A stretch of DNA of 64,000 nucleotides, from NCBI RefSeq assembly GCF_000499845.2, contig NC_023750.2:9073845-9137844 (forward strand), in the 5' to 3' direction. Of the stretch, positions 32,874 to 45,344 are shown piece by piece. A program made the position numbers and the translations under genes. A model generated the notes under the pieces. It did not search any database, was not told where the DNA came from, and saw only the letters and a program-made list of their open reading frames with translations. The first letter of the stretch is position 1; every line of letters starts with the position of its first letter. Origin of the DNA: Phaseolus vulgaris. Its lineage: Eukaryota > Streptophyta > Magnoliopsida > Fabales > Fabaceae.

Positions 32874-34679
32874 CACTTAGACTATTTTATAATAACTTTC
32901 TTTCTTGGATTGTAATTATGAATAAATCTACTGTTTTAAATAGTAATAATCTAATTGGGTTTATTTGGTCCTTAACTACTTTTACTAATAATCTTGTAAT
33001 TTTAGTTTAGTCACAGTAGACGGTCTAATATTTCTCATAATAGATGGTCTATCTAGATAGTCTAATGGTTACATGGAGTAGATGGTCCAACAACTCCTAT
33101 GCAAAGACTTAACTAAAAGAAGCACTTTAACAACATCAAACTTAATGAAGACAATGGTGTAGAAAGAATCTGATGTGAATGTTTTAGACTAGACTGTCTA
33201 ATAGAATCATCTACTACACTGGTGCACGAGTTTGATAGGAGTTTCTATTCATGTGAGTGGGCTTGATCAAACAAAGTGCAAGTTCCTTCTCTGACTCAAA
33301 AACTGGAAATGAAATCTGAGTGAAAGAATTGGAGAATAAAATCTATAATATCTCTAAAATAGGTTAGGAAGCAAATCGACTGAAAAAAATAATAAACAGA
33401 ATTGTGACAGAACAGGGTACAAAATTCAAAAATTCTAGAAAGTTTAAAACTGAGAATTTGTGAACAATATCTAAACCACAATAGCACTTGAGAGTCAGCC
33501 TACATTTTTTTATTGTTTTTCATCATCTACTTTACTTTTTCTACTAAACATCCTTAAATTCTCTTTAATCTTTACAGTTATTACTAACTTTTATTACTTG
33601 TAAATGAATTGTGAACACTGTTTGACTGGATTTATATTGGAGTCGTTGGAAAATAACTTAGTGCTAACTGATTCTATCTATACTATCATCTATTTAGCGT
33701 TAAACGGTTGATCACAATGTGAGATGATTTATACTAAATTTGTTTTTAATTTGATTGTGAAACGACGTCGATAAAAATCTCAGACTTGAATCCGTATTCC
33801 ATATCTTTGTCTTTTTTTATCATCCTTTAGTGGTTCAATCATTGTTTAGGATTTACCATTTAGCAATGCAAGCTTCTAACATGCTAGATTAAGCCATTGA
33901 AATAGTAATGTGTGGAATCTTAAAAAAGTAAGAAAATATAATTGTTATTTTTTATGGGAATAGCTTTTTGGTTTAGAAAACTTATTACAAATATGCACAT
34001 GGAACTAATAGGGAGCACACATATGACAATGATGTTTATATTTAGCAAATAACCAAAATTTTCATAATAAAGCAAAATCAAGTTCTATTTTAAAAGAAAT
34101 TTAGAAAGATGGAGAAGTACAACTTGTCTATTATGAAACATAACATAAAAAAACACACATTCTAACAATGAATCTACCCAAAATTAGATGGGAGTTTCCT
34201 AGAAAAAGATATGGAACATGCAGCTTAAATGTTAAGAATGAGTGTTAGTGATGTGAGTTTATTTTAGGATTGTTCAATTTTTTGGTGTGACACTTTACTT
34301 AGATTGAGATTTTAGGAATTTAAGAGTGAAGACCTTAGGAAAATCTCCACTGGACATTAACTTAACCAAGTGCTTAAGTAGATGTGAAGATTCATTACTA
34401 GTTTTGTTCTTAAGAAGACCAGCTGGAAGAACTTGAGATGCTCTGGTCTTTATCCATTTCTCCCTCTGGTGAGGTCTTCACTTGAATGTTGAGATGACCT
34501 TTCATAGTGTGCATCCTTGGTCAACTTTTTGTTGTCTTGGTTTGTATCAGTTACACAATTGATCCATGTATAAAAAATATCCATTATGTTTCTCTTGATT
34601 TTTAGGTGCTAAAGAGTAAAATAATATTTTTCTAAGAATTTTTTTAGACTATAAAGAATTAAATCATATTATTTGATTT
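32874..34679. other. Copy B spacer of the segmental duplication
   Basis: Colinear with about 2552-4920 of copy A with scattered substitutions and indels. No gene is seen. It ends where the Tat-lineage element begins; the interrupted sequence resumes at 45045. Confidence 0.65.
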
Positions 34680-35403
34680 TGTTCTCGTCGGTTGACTTGT
34701 TTGCCGGTTGACTTTAAAGACTAGCTTTGGCCCGCCTATCTCCGCCTGAGAATCGAACGTCCTTGGTTGAAGAATCTCTCACATGCAAAGACAAAGGGCG
34801 CTTTGACGCCCGTTTGCACTCCGAAGCTCAAGTCAGTACTAGGGCAAAGAAACAGAAAGTGTATAAAGTAGTTTCAGTCTTAGAAACAGTGTACCTTGTT
34901 AGGGTTCTTAGTGCCCTTTATATAGGTTGAAACTAGGGTTTACCTCTGCTCTGTTACCCGTGTCTAGGGTTCCTTGGAGAATGTCCCTGCGCCGTTATTA
35001 CACAATCTTAGCATAATCTGACACATAGGACTTCCCTTTACTGGGTACAACGACTAACAGAATGGCCGCCAAGATACCAACTCATGCACCAATGTTGCGG
35101 GGTCATCTGTTCTATGGGTGCCCTAAGTATTCATGTGCCATGCATGCAAGCTACCCTTGAAACCCTAACCCTAATGGGCCTTAGCGCCTCCAAGGGTTCT
35201 TTACTTGTGTCGCGCCCGGACGCGCCATACACTCCACATGCATGGATCCCTCGTGACTTAGGCTTTCCTATATCTGAGTGTTTCATCTGATAACTGATAT
35301 GATTTCTGGGGCCCACCTTACGTGACCCATCTTTACTATCTGACATTGATGTCCGATGTTTGAGGTCTTCTCCGGAGTCGATGACCGAGGACTAGTCGGC
35401 ACA
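34680..35403 (-). repeat. 3' LTR of the Tat element
   Basis: 724 bp. A G-rich polypurine-like stretch (ACTGGGGGCCTTG on the minus strand) lies just outside it at 35404-35416. Confidence 0.8.
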
Positions 35404-36495
35404 CAAGGCCCCCAGTTTCGAGCTGTAACTTGTTTCAGCGAAGAGACTAAGTGATCGCCCACGGCGACCTACGTGGCTCGTGGTGATAAGACGTGAACAG
35501 TGCACTGAAGTGACATCTCACCATACTTTTTTATCAGCGTACACGTGGAAAAATCAACGGTTAGGGCTCGTTTCCGCTTGCGCTTCTTCGTATACGTTTA
35601 AACCCTTCACCCCTTACGCTCCCTTCACTGTTTCATTACTTTACTTAAGCATTTCTCTCCCTCGAAAACGCTTTCGCTTCCTCTTCGATAACTTATACCT
35701 TCAAACCCTACCTGATCAAAAGTATGATTTTTACTCCACGATTACTCTTGCTTTATGTTTTCGATGCTCTTAACATGTCATAACTCTTCTAGGACTGTTT
35801 ATGTTTTCTGCATTTTACGCTTTCTCTGTTCTTCGTTTCGAGTCTCTATTTCTCTGGTTTTCCTTAGCCATTCCATCTTCTTCTTCTAAACCCTCGCTTT
35901 TCTTCCTTTCTTTTCTCTCTTTTTAGCTTTCTTATCGAGATGGCCAGAACAAAAACCACACTGAACCCTCCACCTTCTGTCAATTACAAAATCCTCTACC
36001 ACTAGGCACTTGAGGACCTTCTGGCCGAGACTTCCCAAATGAAAACCTTCGAAGACATCGAGACGTATAGATAGGGTGAATCTCACGATATGTTCCATGT
36101 CTTCGGGAAGGCACTCGACATGTATCTAAAGGCTCTTCCTTGTCGGGAAGGTGTTCCTGTGTGTGTGGACAATCATGCGGATCCTGAAGAACCTTTCTTC
36201 TTCATGTACACCACCATCTTCAAGCGGCTCAGACTCCGCCTTCCCTTCTCGGGTTTCGAGCGTGCTCTTCTTACAGAGGTCAACGTGGCCCCTTCCCAGC
36301 TGCATCCCAATAGTTGGGCCTTTTTGCAGGCCTTCACGATCCTCTGCGACCATCTTGGCCATCCAGCCTCTGTGGATGTTTTCCTCTACTTCTTTGAGGC
36401 TAAGAACCCCGGGAAGAAGCTGTGGATGAGCTTCAATGGGGTGGTAGTGAGAGTCCTCCTGACTCTCTTTCAAAAATCTTACAAGGGCTTTAAGA

Positions 36496-36540
36496 AAAAG
36501 TTCTTGAAGAAAAAGTTCTTGAAGAAAAAGTTCTTGAAGA
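36496..36540 (+). repeat. 15-bp tandem repeat inside the antisense ORF
   Basis: TTCTTGAAGAAAAAG is repeated about three times, adding KKFLK units to the protein. The related copy at 19103-19390 lacks the expansion. Confidence 0.8.
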
Positions 36541-36747
36541 TATGTTGCAGCATCCATGACCCCACCTTACTGGATAGGTTCCCACTTTACTGGGTGGAGA
36601 AACCGGGAGTCAAGAAACCGAGGAGCCTCGACGACTTGGCCCCACCTGATTGTGTGGTGTGCCAGCTCCTTTCGAGCTTGGGAGTGGTGTTCGACACTAC
36701 CGAGCTGATCAAGCTCGAATTCAGTGCCAAGGCCCTCAAAGGCTACA

Positions 36748-36836
36748 GTGTTACCTTTACCATTTTTGCTTTGTATTTGTTGCTAGTTGCATGTTGTGTG
36801 GATTTAGTTTCTTATGCTCGTGTGTTTCTTGTGCAG
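36748..36836 (+). other. Intron in the antisense ORF
   Basis: GTGTTACC donor, T-rich interior and TTGTGCAG acceptor. Joining the flanks keeps the reading frame from GY into TVLNAEKRR. Confidence 0.6.
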
Positions 36837-38449
36837 ATACGGTTCTCAATGCAGAGAAAAGGAGGAAACTGGTTGAGTTGACCTCCAAACGCAAGGCCGC
36901 TCTTGTCGATGCGGGTGCCTCTACCCCTGCGGGCACTCCTCCTCCTGCCACCTCCACCCCAATCTCTCCCGAACCAACCCCCATCGACTAGAGGCATAAA
37001 GGGGTAGTGGAGGCCACTGCCTGCGAAGACGAGGGTACCTACACAAGCCTCGTCTTCAAGAGGAAGAAGGCAGCTGATATCGCGGCTTCATCCCACTCAG
37101 CTTCAGATGGCCACGCCTCGTCCTTCAAGGACCATCCTCCCAGCGCTTCCTCTCCTCGTGAACTTATGGCGCTCGAAGGCGGAGGGGAGAGCGCCCCCAA
37201 GGGTGATCACGCCATGCCCTCTGCCGTTGATCTACCAACCTTCCTCCTGCAAGCCCTCAAGTGCTTCCAAAACCGGGAAGTAGTGGAGAGCTTAGGTGAG
37301 GACCCCCTACAAGACTGTGCAGCTCAAGGCATTGGGGAGTTCCTCATCGCATCCAGCTTCTCCATGAGTAAGGCATGAGACTTGCAGGCTGAGATGGCGA
37401 AGCTGAGGGAGGAATCATCTCTTCAAACCAAGACCTTCTCCAAGCGCGAAACTGCTTTGTATCAGGAGTTGGCGAGCCTTCGACAATCCGAGAAGGAAAC
37501 CAAGAGGCTTCTCTTCGAGAAGTCTCAGGAGGCCCTCCAATCCAAATCGAAGATTCTACCTCTCCGCAACGAAGTGATCGAGTTGAAGGAAAAGGTCGAG
37601 GAGGCGCAGGCCAAGATGGCCAAACTGGAGGAAAGGGCCACTCAACGAGAGGTCCAACTTGGCCAACTCGAGGGGCAGTTAGCCCAAAAGGTCGAACTCT
37701 TCAAGCAAACCGAAGAAGAGCTCACCAACGACGTCGTTGATGCTTATGGTGTTGGGTTTGAAGATGCCATGGCTTAGTTTTCCTGCATGCATCCTGAGAT
37801 GGATCTCTCCCCATTCGAGGTGACGAAGCGGGTCATTGACGGGCAACTAGTGTCCAAAGAGTAGCCTCTTTTTTCATTGTAATTTGACTATTTGATGAAC
37901 ACTTGACTTAACTGCTTGATTTCGATAACTTGTATATATTTATCTTATGAAATATGTCTTTCTTTAATCTACCATCTTGTCTTGGTCGTTATCAACCGTT
38001 TCTTGTACTGACTTTGCTAACAACGCCTTCGACGCATACTCGTACCTTAGGTAGCACACTTCTTCCCACTTGCTTTACCTTCTTACGATCTTAAGGTATC
38101 GGTGATATGCGTGCAACTCTTGGCTGGTCTTTCGCTGTACGAAAATAGGGAAAACCCTCACTTGCTGCTTCCGATCTTCGTCTTGCAAGATAAGGGAAAG
38201 CTCTTCCCGGCGATTCCACCATTGCCTTTAAGGACAAAGGAGATGTATTACTAGTGATACTGGTGAACCATGCTGTCCTCTACCTTGACTTACAAACAAG
38301 GGAGAGGCTTGCTTTCTGACCTCGACCTTGCTCCATGAGGGCAAAAGAGGATTTAACTATTGAACCATACTGTTCAACCTTGGCGTTCTTACTCAAGAGG
38401 GAGGCGTTCTCTGCGAACCATCCTATCCCAATCTTGAGATTTCTAACCT

Positions 38450-38935
38450 AAGTGAACGGTTCGTAACTGACCTCGTCCTCGCCTGTAGGGCAAGGGAGGA
38501 TTTAAATGGCGAACCATATTCTTCTCGACCTTGGCGTTTCCACGCAAGAAGGAGGCTCACTAGGAACCATACTATTCCCAGTCTTGGTGTTTCTAACCCA
38601 AGGGAGAGGATCATTAACTGACATCGTCCTCGCCATATAGGGCAAGGGAGGATTTAACTGGGGGAACCATACTCTTCTCGACCTTAGCATTTCCACGCAA
38701 GAGGGAGGCTCACTAGGAACCATATTATTCCCAGTCTTGGTGTTTCTAACCCAAGGGAGAGGTTCATTAACTGACCTCGTCCTCAGCGTATAGGGCAAGG
38801 GAGGATTTAACTGGGGGAACCATATTCTTCTCGACCTTGGCGTTTCCACGCAAGAGAGAGGATCACTAGGAACCATATTATTCCAAGTCTTGGTGTTTCT
38901 AACCCAAGGGAGAGGTTCATTAACTGCACTGTACA
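38450..38935. repeat. ~153-bp tandem repeat between pol and the antisense ORF
   Basis: About three and a half units, each with ACTGACCTCGTCCTC, GGGCAAGGGAGGATTTAA, CGCAAGAGGGAGG and GTGTTTCTAACCCAAGGG. Landmarks recur near 38470, 38620 and 38775. Less regular relatives extend back to about 38220. Translations are spurious. Confidence 0.8.
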
Positions 38936-38969
38936 AAATGCTTGCAAATATATCTCTTTCACTAAATAA

Positions 38970-40388
38970 CTAAAATCTTATTGGGTGACCTCGATAAAAG
39001 ACTCTTATAAGGGAAAAAGAGTGTCCCCTAAAACTAAGTACAATGCGATAACTTAAATAAAACTTAAGGTTGGTCGCGTTCCACGTACAAAGGATTGTTC
39101 CACCTTCTAAAGTCTCGAGCCTGTATGCTCCATTCCCAAGGGCCTCTGTCACACGGAAGGGACCAGTCCACTTGGGAAACTTGTCTTCTAGCTGGTATGG
39201 GTGGGCCTTCCGCATCCCCAGGTCGGCGACCTGAAACTACCGAGGTCTCAACTTGGAGTTGTACTTGTACTTCACCCTACTCTTCAACGCTTCAGCCTTA
39301 ATTCTTGCTTCCTCCCTTACTTCGTCCAGTAGATCCAGGTTCACCTTTCTTTCTTCATTGGACTCTTCAACCACGAAGTTCTGGAAACGTGGCAAGTTCT
39401 TCTGGATCTCTACAGGAATCATTGCGTTCGAACCATACACCAAGCTAAAGGGTGTTTCCTTGGTCGTGGAATGGGGAGTAGTGTGGTAAGCCCACACAAT
39501 TCTATGAACTTCTTTTGTCCAGGTCCCTTTGGCTTTATCTAGCCTTCTCTTCAAACCTCTGAGCAGAACTCGGTTGGCAGACTTGACCTGCCCGTTCGTC
39601 TGGGGGTGTTCGACCGATGCGAACACCTGCTTTATTCTCAGCTCCATACATAGTTTACCCAATTGTTGGCTCGCAAACTGGGTGTCATTATCAGACACCA
39701 ACCATTTTGGGATTCCAAAGCGGCACACTATGTTTTTCCACACAAAGTGCTGGATCTTATGGGTTGTGATCTGTGCCACTGGCTCTGCCTCTATCCACTT
39801 TGTGAAGTATTCTATGGCAACCACGAGGTACTTCATCTATCGTACTGCTAAAGGGAAAGGCCCCAAAATGTCGATCCCCCAAGTATGAAATGATCATGGG
39901 CTATAGATCGACCTAAGCTCTTCTAGACGCGCCTTGTGCCAGTCAGCGTGTTGTTGGCACTACTTGCACCGTTGTGCATATCCCGTGAAATCTCCCCTCA
40001 TGGATGGCCAATAATATCCTGCACGAATGGCCTTTGATGAGAGAGATCGGCCGCCAATGTGGCTTCCGCATATCCCTTCATGAAGTTTTGTCATAATGCG
40101 CGTGCATTGCTCACCACTTACACACACCAGGATAGGGTGAGTGAACCCATGCCTGAACAATTTTTCATCGATTAAGGTGTACTTGCTCGAATTTTTGTTG
40201 ATTTTTCTAGCCTCCGTAGGCTCTAGCGGGAGTATCCCATCAGCCAAGTAGTGTTGGTAGGGTGTCATCCAGGTTTCTCCTGCTTCAACTAGGTAAACCT
40301 GCAACGAATTCTCCCCAGCAACTGGGTACGCGCTTATTCTGGGCGTTTTTAACGTCTCCTGAGTCAATGACCAATGACTCATCTTCAC
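38970..40388 (-). pseudogene. Tat element integrase
   Basis: Three blocks on the minus strand. 40388-39960 holds the zinc-binding approach (HEGICGSHIGGRSLSSKAIRAGYYWPSM). 39836-39237 holds the catalytic core with Asp, Asp and a later conserved region (YLVVAIEYFTKWIEAEPV, FGIPKWLVSDNDTQF, HPQTNGQVKSANR). 39215-38970 holds the C-terminus (KFPKWTGPFRVTEALGNGAYRLE). Stops between blocks break the frame. Confidence 0.85.
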
Positions 40389-40409
40389 CCCTTCCGAGGT
40401 GCTGATCTA

Positions 40410-40814
40410 CTAGACTTCTGCCGTATTATCTGTGGCAGTTCGAGGTGTCCTCAGAGTCTCCTGGATGACTATCCTCTGTCTGTCCCCCTTGCCTGAACTG
40501 GCGAGCTTTGCTAGCAAGTCAGCTCGGGCATTCTGTTCTCTGGGCACGTGGACTAACTCGAACACTTCGAACGTCTCCCTCAGAATCTGGACGTACTCCA
40601 GATATGCGGTCATCTGATGGTCTTTAGCCTGGTATTCTCCCATGACCTGTCTTGTGACTAACAAGGAGTCACTCTTTGCCAGCAAACCTTTCACATCCAT
40701 CTCTTTGGCCAACAGCATTCCAGCGATTAAGGCCTCATACTTTGCCTGGTTGTTACTAGCTTTGAAAGCGAACCGCAGGGCCTGCTCAATCAGCAGCCCA
40801 TTTGGCCCTTCCAA
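40410..40814 (-). pseudogene. Tat element second (archaeal-type) RNase H
   Basis: Contains LRFAFKASNNQAKYEALIAG and LLVTRQVMGEYQAKD, then VPREQNARADLLAKLAS, the pattern of the additional RNase H that defines the Tat group. Stops at both ends separate it from RT and integrase. Confidence 0.8.
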
Positions 40815-40889
40815 GATGACGCCAGCCCCACTACCTTATTGGTTGAAGGAACCGTCTACAAAGAGCACCCATTTGAAACCTGCTCCTTC

Positions 40890-42763
40890 CTAGTGTGTGG
40901 CTCCCGATGAGAGCTCTACCACGAAGTCAACATAAACATGGCCTTTAATAGGGCCTCTGGGCTCATATTGCACGTCAAACTCATATAGCTCTACTGCCCA
41001 ACGCACCATCCTTCCTGCAACATTCGGCTTCTGTAAGACCTTGCGAATGGGAAGGTTTGTCATCACTATTATGGCAAAGCTTTGGAAGTAGTGGTGAAGT
41101 CTTTGTGCTGAGAACACTACTGCTAGGGTTGCTTTCTCTATGGCCTGGTATCTAACATATGGCCCCTGCAATACTTTGCTGACAAAGTAGATTGGCTTCT
41201 GCACCTGGTCCTGCTTTTGCACCAGGACCAAACTGATCGTCTTTTCTATAACTGTGAAGTACAAACGAAGTGGAGTACTCAGCTGTGGCTTGCACAACAC
41301 TAGTGGATTGGCCAGGTACTCCTTCAGTTTTAGGAATGCCTCTTCACACTCTCTGATCCATACGAACCTGTTATTCCTCTTCAGGCATTGGAAATAAGGA
41401 TTCCCCTTATCTCCCCCTGCCGATACGAATTTGGACAGAGCGACCATGCGCCCTGTCAACTGTTGCACCTCCTTTATTGAGATCGGGCTCCTCATTGCTA
41501 TGATCGCAGCGCACTTCTCAGGATTCACCTCTATCCCACTTTAGTGAGTAGGAAACCCAAGAACTTGCCAGCTTCTACCCCGAACACACACTTCTCAGGG
41601 TTCAGCTTCAATCTGTACTTAGCTATTGTGGTGAATAGCTCTTATAGATCTGCTACATGTTGCTCCCTCTGCTGGGAGGTGACCACCATGTCATCCACAT
41701 ATGCTTGGACATTCCTCCCTATCATGGGCGCTAGTACTATGTCCATCAGCCTTTGGTAAGTTGCACCCACATTCTTAAGCCCAAAGGGCATCACCTTATA
41801 ACAATAACAAGACAGCTTTGTCATGAACGTTGTCTTGCACTCGTCCCTGGGGTGCATCCTGATCTGGTTATAACCAAAAAAGGCATCCAGGAAGCTGAGT
41901 AGTCTGCAACCAGACGCACTGTTCACCAAAGCGTCAATATTGGGCAGCGGGTAGGAGTCCTTCGGACAGGCCTTGTTGAGGTTTGTGAAGTCAATGCACA
42001 TTCTCCATTTCCCGCTAGCCTTTTTCACTAGCACCACGTTTGCCAGCCACTCAAGGTACTGAATCTCCCTGATGTGGCCAGCCCTGAGTAGCTTCTTTGT
42101 CTCTTCTCTGACGACCTGACGCCTCCCGTCATTGAACCTTCGTCTTCTTTTGCGGGCAAGTCGTACCTGGGGGTCCATGGTGAGACGATGACACAAGAAG
42201 TCAGAATCTATGTCAGGCATATCTGAGGCAGACCATGCAAAAGCATCAAGGTGTCGAGCTATGACTTTGGTGATCTGGTCCTGTGTCTCTTGGCCTAGGG
42301 ATTTGCTAAGTTTGAACTTCCCACCGATCTCCCTCTCTAACACGTCTTCGGCGGGTTCGGTCCGTCTCTCCCGGGCTATCTTTGCGCAGGTGACCCCTTC
42401 TTCCCTCGGAAGCTGAGTGGTAACAACGAACACTCCTTTCTTCGTCTTGAGGCTATTCTCGTAGCACTTCTTAGCCTCCTTCTGATCAGACTTGATGGTG
42501 ATCACCGTACCCTCGAGGGAAGGCAGCTTCATCTTCATGTGCCTCGTAGAGGCCATCGATCCAATCATGTTCAAAGTAGGTCTTCCCAAAAGTATATTGT
42601 AGGCTGATGGAGCGTTAACGACGAGGTACCTGATGTTTGTAGTGCATGAAGTTGTGCCATCTGTGAAGGTCGTCCTCAACTCTATGTGTCCACGCACCTC
42701 CACCTGGTCCCCAACGAAACCATGCAAGAAACCGGTATAAGGCCTCAACTGGTCTAGAGACAA
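40890..42763 (-). pseudogene. Tat element reverse transcriptase and first RNase H
   Basis: 42763-41642 encodes RT with CIDFTNLNKACPKDSYPLP, VMPFGLKNVGATYQRLMD and the catalytic AYVDDMVV. 41528-40890 encodes the thumb and RNase H region (LTGRMVALSKFVS, YFVSKVLQGPYVRYQAIEK). The frame breaks between the blocks near 41530-41640. Confidence 0.85.
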
Positions 42764-43267
42764 CTATAACTTGTTGAGGGTCGACCAGAACATCACATCG
42801 GTCGAACTCCCCTGGTCCACGAGGACGCGGTGCACCTTCATTCCTGTTGTCACTATCGAAATCACCACCGGGTCATTGTCATGTGGAACGACGTCCTGGC
42901 GGTCGGCCTTGGTGAAGATGAGGTCGACATCGGGAGTCAGATCTATCTCCTGTACCTCTACTACCATCACCTCTCGTGCGTACTTCTTTCGCTGGGAGGC
43001 GGTGCATCCTCCTACTGAGAACCCTCCAGAGATGGTGTTGATCTCACCATGAATGGGCACCTCGTGCCCCTGATCTACTCTTGTGGCTGCTAACGCCTGA
43101 TCCCCCTGCGGCTCTAGGAGGTAGTCCTTCAAGAAGTCGCTTTTCACTAGCTCGTCCAATTGGTATCCCAGTGACAAGCAGTTGCGTATGGGGTGGTCAT
43201 ATGCTTGGTGGAATTTGCACCAAGCATTCTTGTTGGGCTCCATCTTTTTGTCGGTCTTTGGGGGCAT
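42764..43267 (-). pseudogene. Tat element gag end and aspartic protease
   Basis: Starts with WCKFHQAYDHPIRNC, a Cys/His segment usual near the gag end of this group. It ends with the protease motif VLVDQGSSTDVMFW, then an in-frame stop. The protease flap side continues at the start of the 42763 block (LGRPTLNMIGSMAS). Confidence 0.8.
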
Positions 43268-43456
43268 CTTCAGTCTTGCCGCTATGTTAGGAATAACGAT
43301 CAGCTCCTTGAGCTCTACAAGAAAATTGTGCTTGGGGGGTGGGTCTCCCCGTGTGTGTGCTCTAATCTGGGGCTTCTCGTAAGGTCGTTACTTTCCTGAG
43401 CTTTTCTTCTCTATTGTCGCTTCATGCACCCTCATGGGTTGAGGTCGACCTGTTGC

Positions 43457-44268
43457 TCAAGGTCGGACAGGACCGACGCTGTCGCGTTTCTCTGTGACTC
43501 GATCTTCCACGGCAATGTGCACCATAGCTCGACGCCTGATCCCGCAGAACGTCTTCGGGTAATATCTAAGCAGCGATTCACTGAAGGGCCCTGGTAGCAT
43601 TCCTTTGGTGAAGGCGTGCACCGTCATGGCCTCATCCGTGGGTTTTAGCCTCACCACCTGGACTCCAAACCTGTTCAAGAACTCTTTCAAGGACTCTCCC
43701 TGGTACTGTTTTATGTCAAAGACATCGTCAGAGATTCGAGGGGGAGCCCTATTGATAAGGTACTGCTCTCTGAACAGCCTTGCAAATTGGTCAAAGGTAG
43801 TAATGTGTCCGTCAAGGAGATTGACGAACCATTCCTACGCTCGCCTGCCAATGTGCTCATCAACAACTTGCAGTACACAGTATCAGATCCTTCTGTAAGC
43901 ATCATCTGGGTGTGGAATGTTGTGAGGTGAGCCTTTGGGTCCTCTACACCCGTGAAGGTGACTTTCGGGCCCAAAGACGTGGTTGGTAACACAATATCCA
44001 TAATCTCCTGAGAGAACGGCATCGGGCGTGCCCTAAATGGTATGGATGGGGCACGCTCATCCACCGCGCGCTCCCCTGCATGTTGCAAACTCCTGTGCAG
44101 TTCCTCATTGGTTATGCGCAACTCTTCGTTGTCTGCCTGTGACGCAGCTATGTCAACCCTAGACGCTGCTACCGCCTCCTGGAGGGCGCGCATAGTCTCC
44201 ATGAGTTGTTGCATGGTGACGTTGTCCCCTCCCGGGGGCGTAGCAGATCCTTGCCTCGTAGTCCTCAT
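43457..44268 (-). pseudogene. Tat element gag
   Basis: 44268-43711 begins MRTTRQGSATPPGG with a Gln/Glu-rich coiled segment, then SLGPKVTFTGVEDPKAHLTTF. After a frame break, 43690-43457 continues with FGVQVVRLKPTDEAMTVHAFTKGM. Together they make a standard gag capsid region with at least one frameshift. Confidence 0.8.
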
Positions 44269-44315
44269 ATTGTTGGTAAACTCTTAACAAGATTGCGAGT
44301 GGGACCTTGTTTTAT

Positions 44316-44338
44316 CGAGCCCCACGGTGGGCGTCAAA
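44316..44338 (-). other. Probable primer-binding site of the Tat element
   Basis: The minus strand reads TTTGACGCCCACCGTGGGG directly after the 5' LTR, a sequence usual at this position in Tat elements. The cognate tRNA cannot be named from sequence alone. Confidence 0.5.
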
Positions 44339-45044
44339 TGTTCTCGTCGGTTGACTTGCTTGCCGGTTGACTTGAACGGCTAGCTTTGGCCCGCCTATCT
44401 CCGTCTGAGAATCAAACTTCCTTGGTTGAAGAATCTCTCACCTGCAAAGACAAAGGGCGCCTAGATGACCGTTTGCACTTCGACGCTCAAGTCAATACTA
44501 GGGCAAAGAAACAGTAAGTGTATAAAGTAGTTTCAGTCTTAGAAAAGGTGTACCTTGCTAGGGTTCTTAGTGCCCTTTATATAGGTTGAAACTAAGGTTT
44601 ACCTTAGTTCTGTTACCCATGTCTAGGGTTCCTTGGAGAATGTCCATGCGCCGCTATTACACAATCTTAGCATAATCTGGCACATAGGACTTCCCTTTAC
44701 TAGGGTGCAACGACTAATAGAATGGCCGCCAAGGTACCAACTCATGTCTCAATGTTGCGGGGCCATCTGTTCTACGGGTGCCCTAAGTATTCACGTGCCA
44801 TGCATGCAGGCTACCCTTGGAAACCTTAACCCTAATGGGCCTTAGCGCCTCCAAGGGTTTTTTACTTGTGTCGCGCCGGGATGCGTCATACACCCCACAT
44901 GCATGGATTCCTCATGACTTAGGTTTTCCTATATCTGAGTGTTTCATCTGATAACTGATATGATTTCTGGGGCCCATCTTTACTATCTGATACCGATGTC
45001 CGATGTCTGAGGTCTTCTCCGGAGTCGATGGACTGATCGGTACA
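44339..45044 (-). repeat. 5' LTR of the Tat element
   Basis: 706 bp, TGTTCTCGTCGG to CGGTACA on the plus strand, colinear with 34680-35403 but with many substitutions and a few indels. Confidence 0.8.
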
Positions 45045-45344
45045 TATTTGATTTTTAAGAATTTGTTATTTTAATTAGCTTTTGATTTTGTGTACTTTTT
45101 TTCACCTCATCAAAGTTTAAAGTATAAATTTACATTTCACAATTGAATAAAAGAAACGTCTTCTGAAAAATATATCCTCTATTTTTTTCAGCCATTTGTA
45201 TATATTTTATATAACCAACAGAAATATATAACAACTGCATTGAACTGCAGAACAGATTGAAGAAGAACCACAAGCACATGCAATTTATGACAAACAAAAC
45301 AAAAACAAAGGAAGTGACAACCGTAAGACCCTTCTTTGTTCAAA

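Larger units (their letters stand above)
35940..37863 (+). pseudogene. Antisense ORF of the Tat element (Transposase_28/PF04195-like domain plus coiled coil)
   Basis: The ATG at 35940 (MARTKTTLNPPPSV) starts a frame that runs with two TAG stops (36003 and 36070 area) into a long open block to about 36750. A GT-AG intron (36748-36836, 89 bp) then restores the frame to AEKRRKLVELTSKRKAA. The N-terminal part (PREGVPVC...FERALLTEVNVAPSQLHPNSW) matches the so-called gypsy-type transposase domain. After a Pro/Thr-rich linker and an FKRKK basic segment comes a long Glu/Lys/Leu coiled coil (37382-37777). Further stops lie near 36990, 37377 and 37777. The same protein family is remnant at 17870-19455. 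Its role is not known. Confidence 0.7.
34680..45044 (-). mobile_element. 10.4-kb Ty3/gypsy retrotransposon, Tat lineage, with antisense ORF
   Basis: LTRs at 34680-35403 and 44339-45044 enclose, reading on the minus strand, gag, protease, RT, RNase H, a second RNase H and integrase, then a tandem repeat and an ORF on the opposite strand. Dual RNase H and an antisense ORF between pol and the 3' LTR are known traits of the plant Tat group. The LTRs differ at many positions, and the frames carry stops and shifts, so the copy is old and inactive. It interrupts the 3' flank of receptor kinase copy B within a TATTTGATTT-like stretch. Confidence 0.85.
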
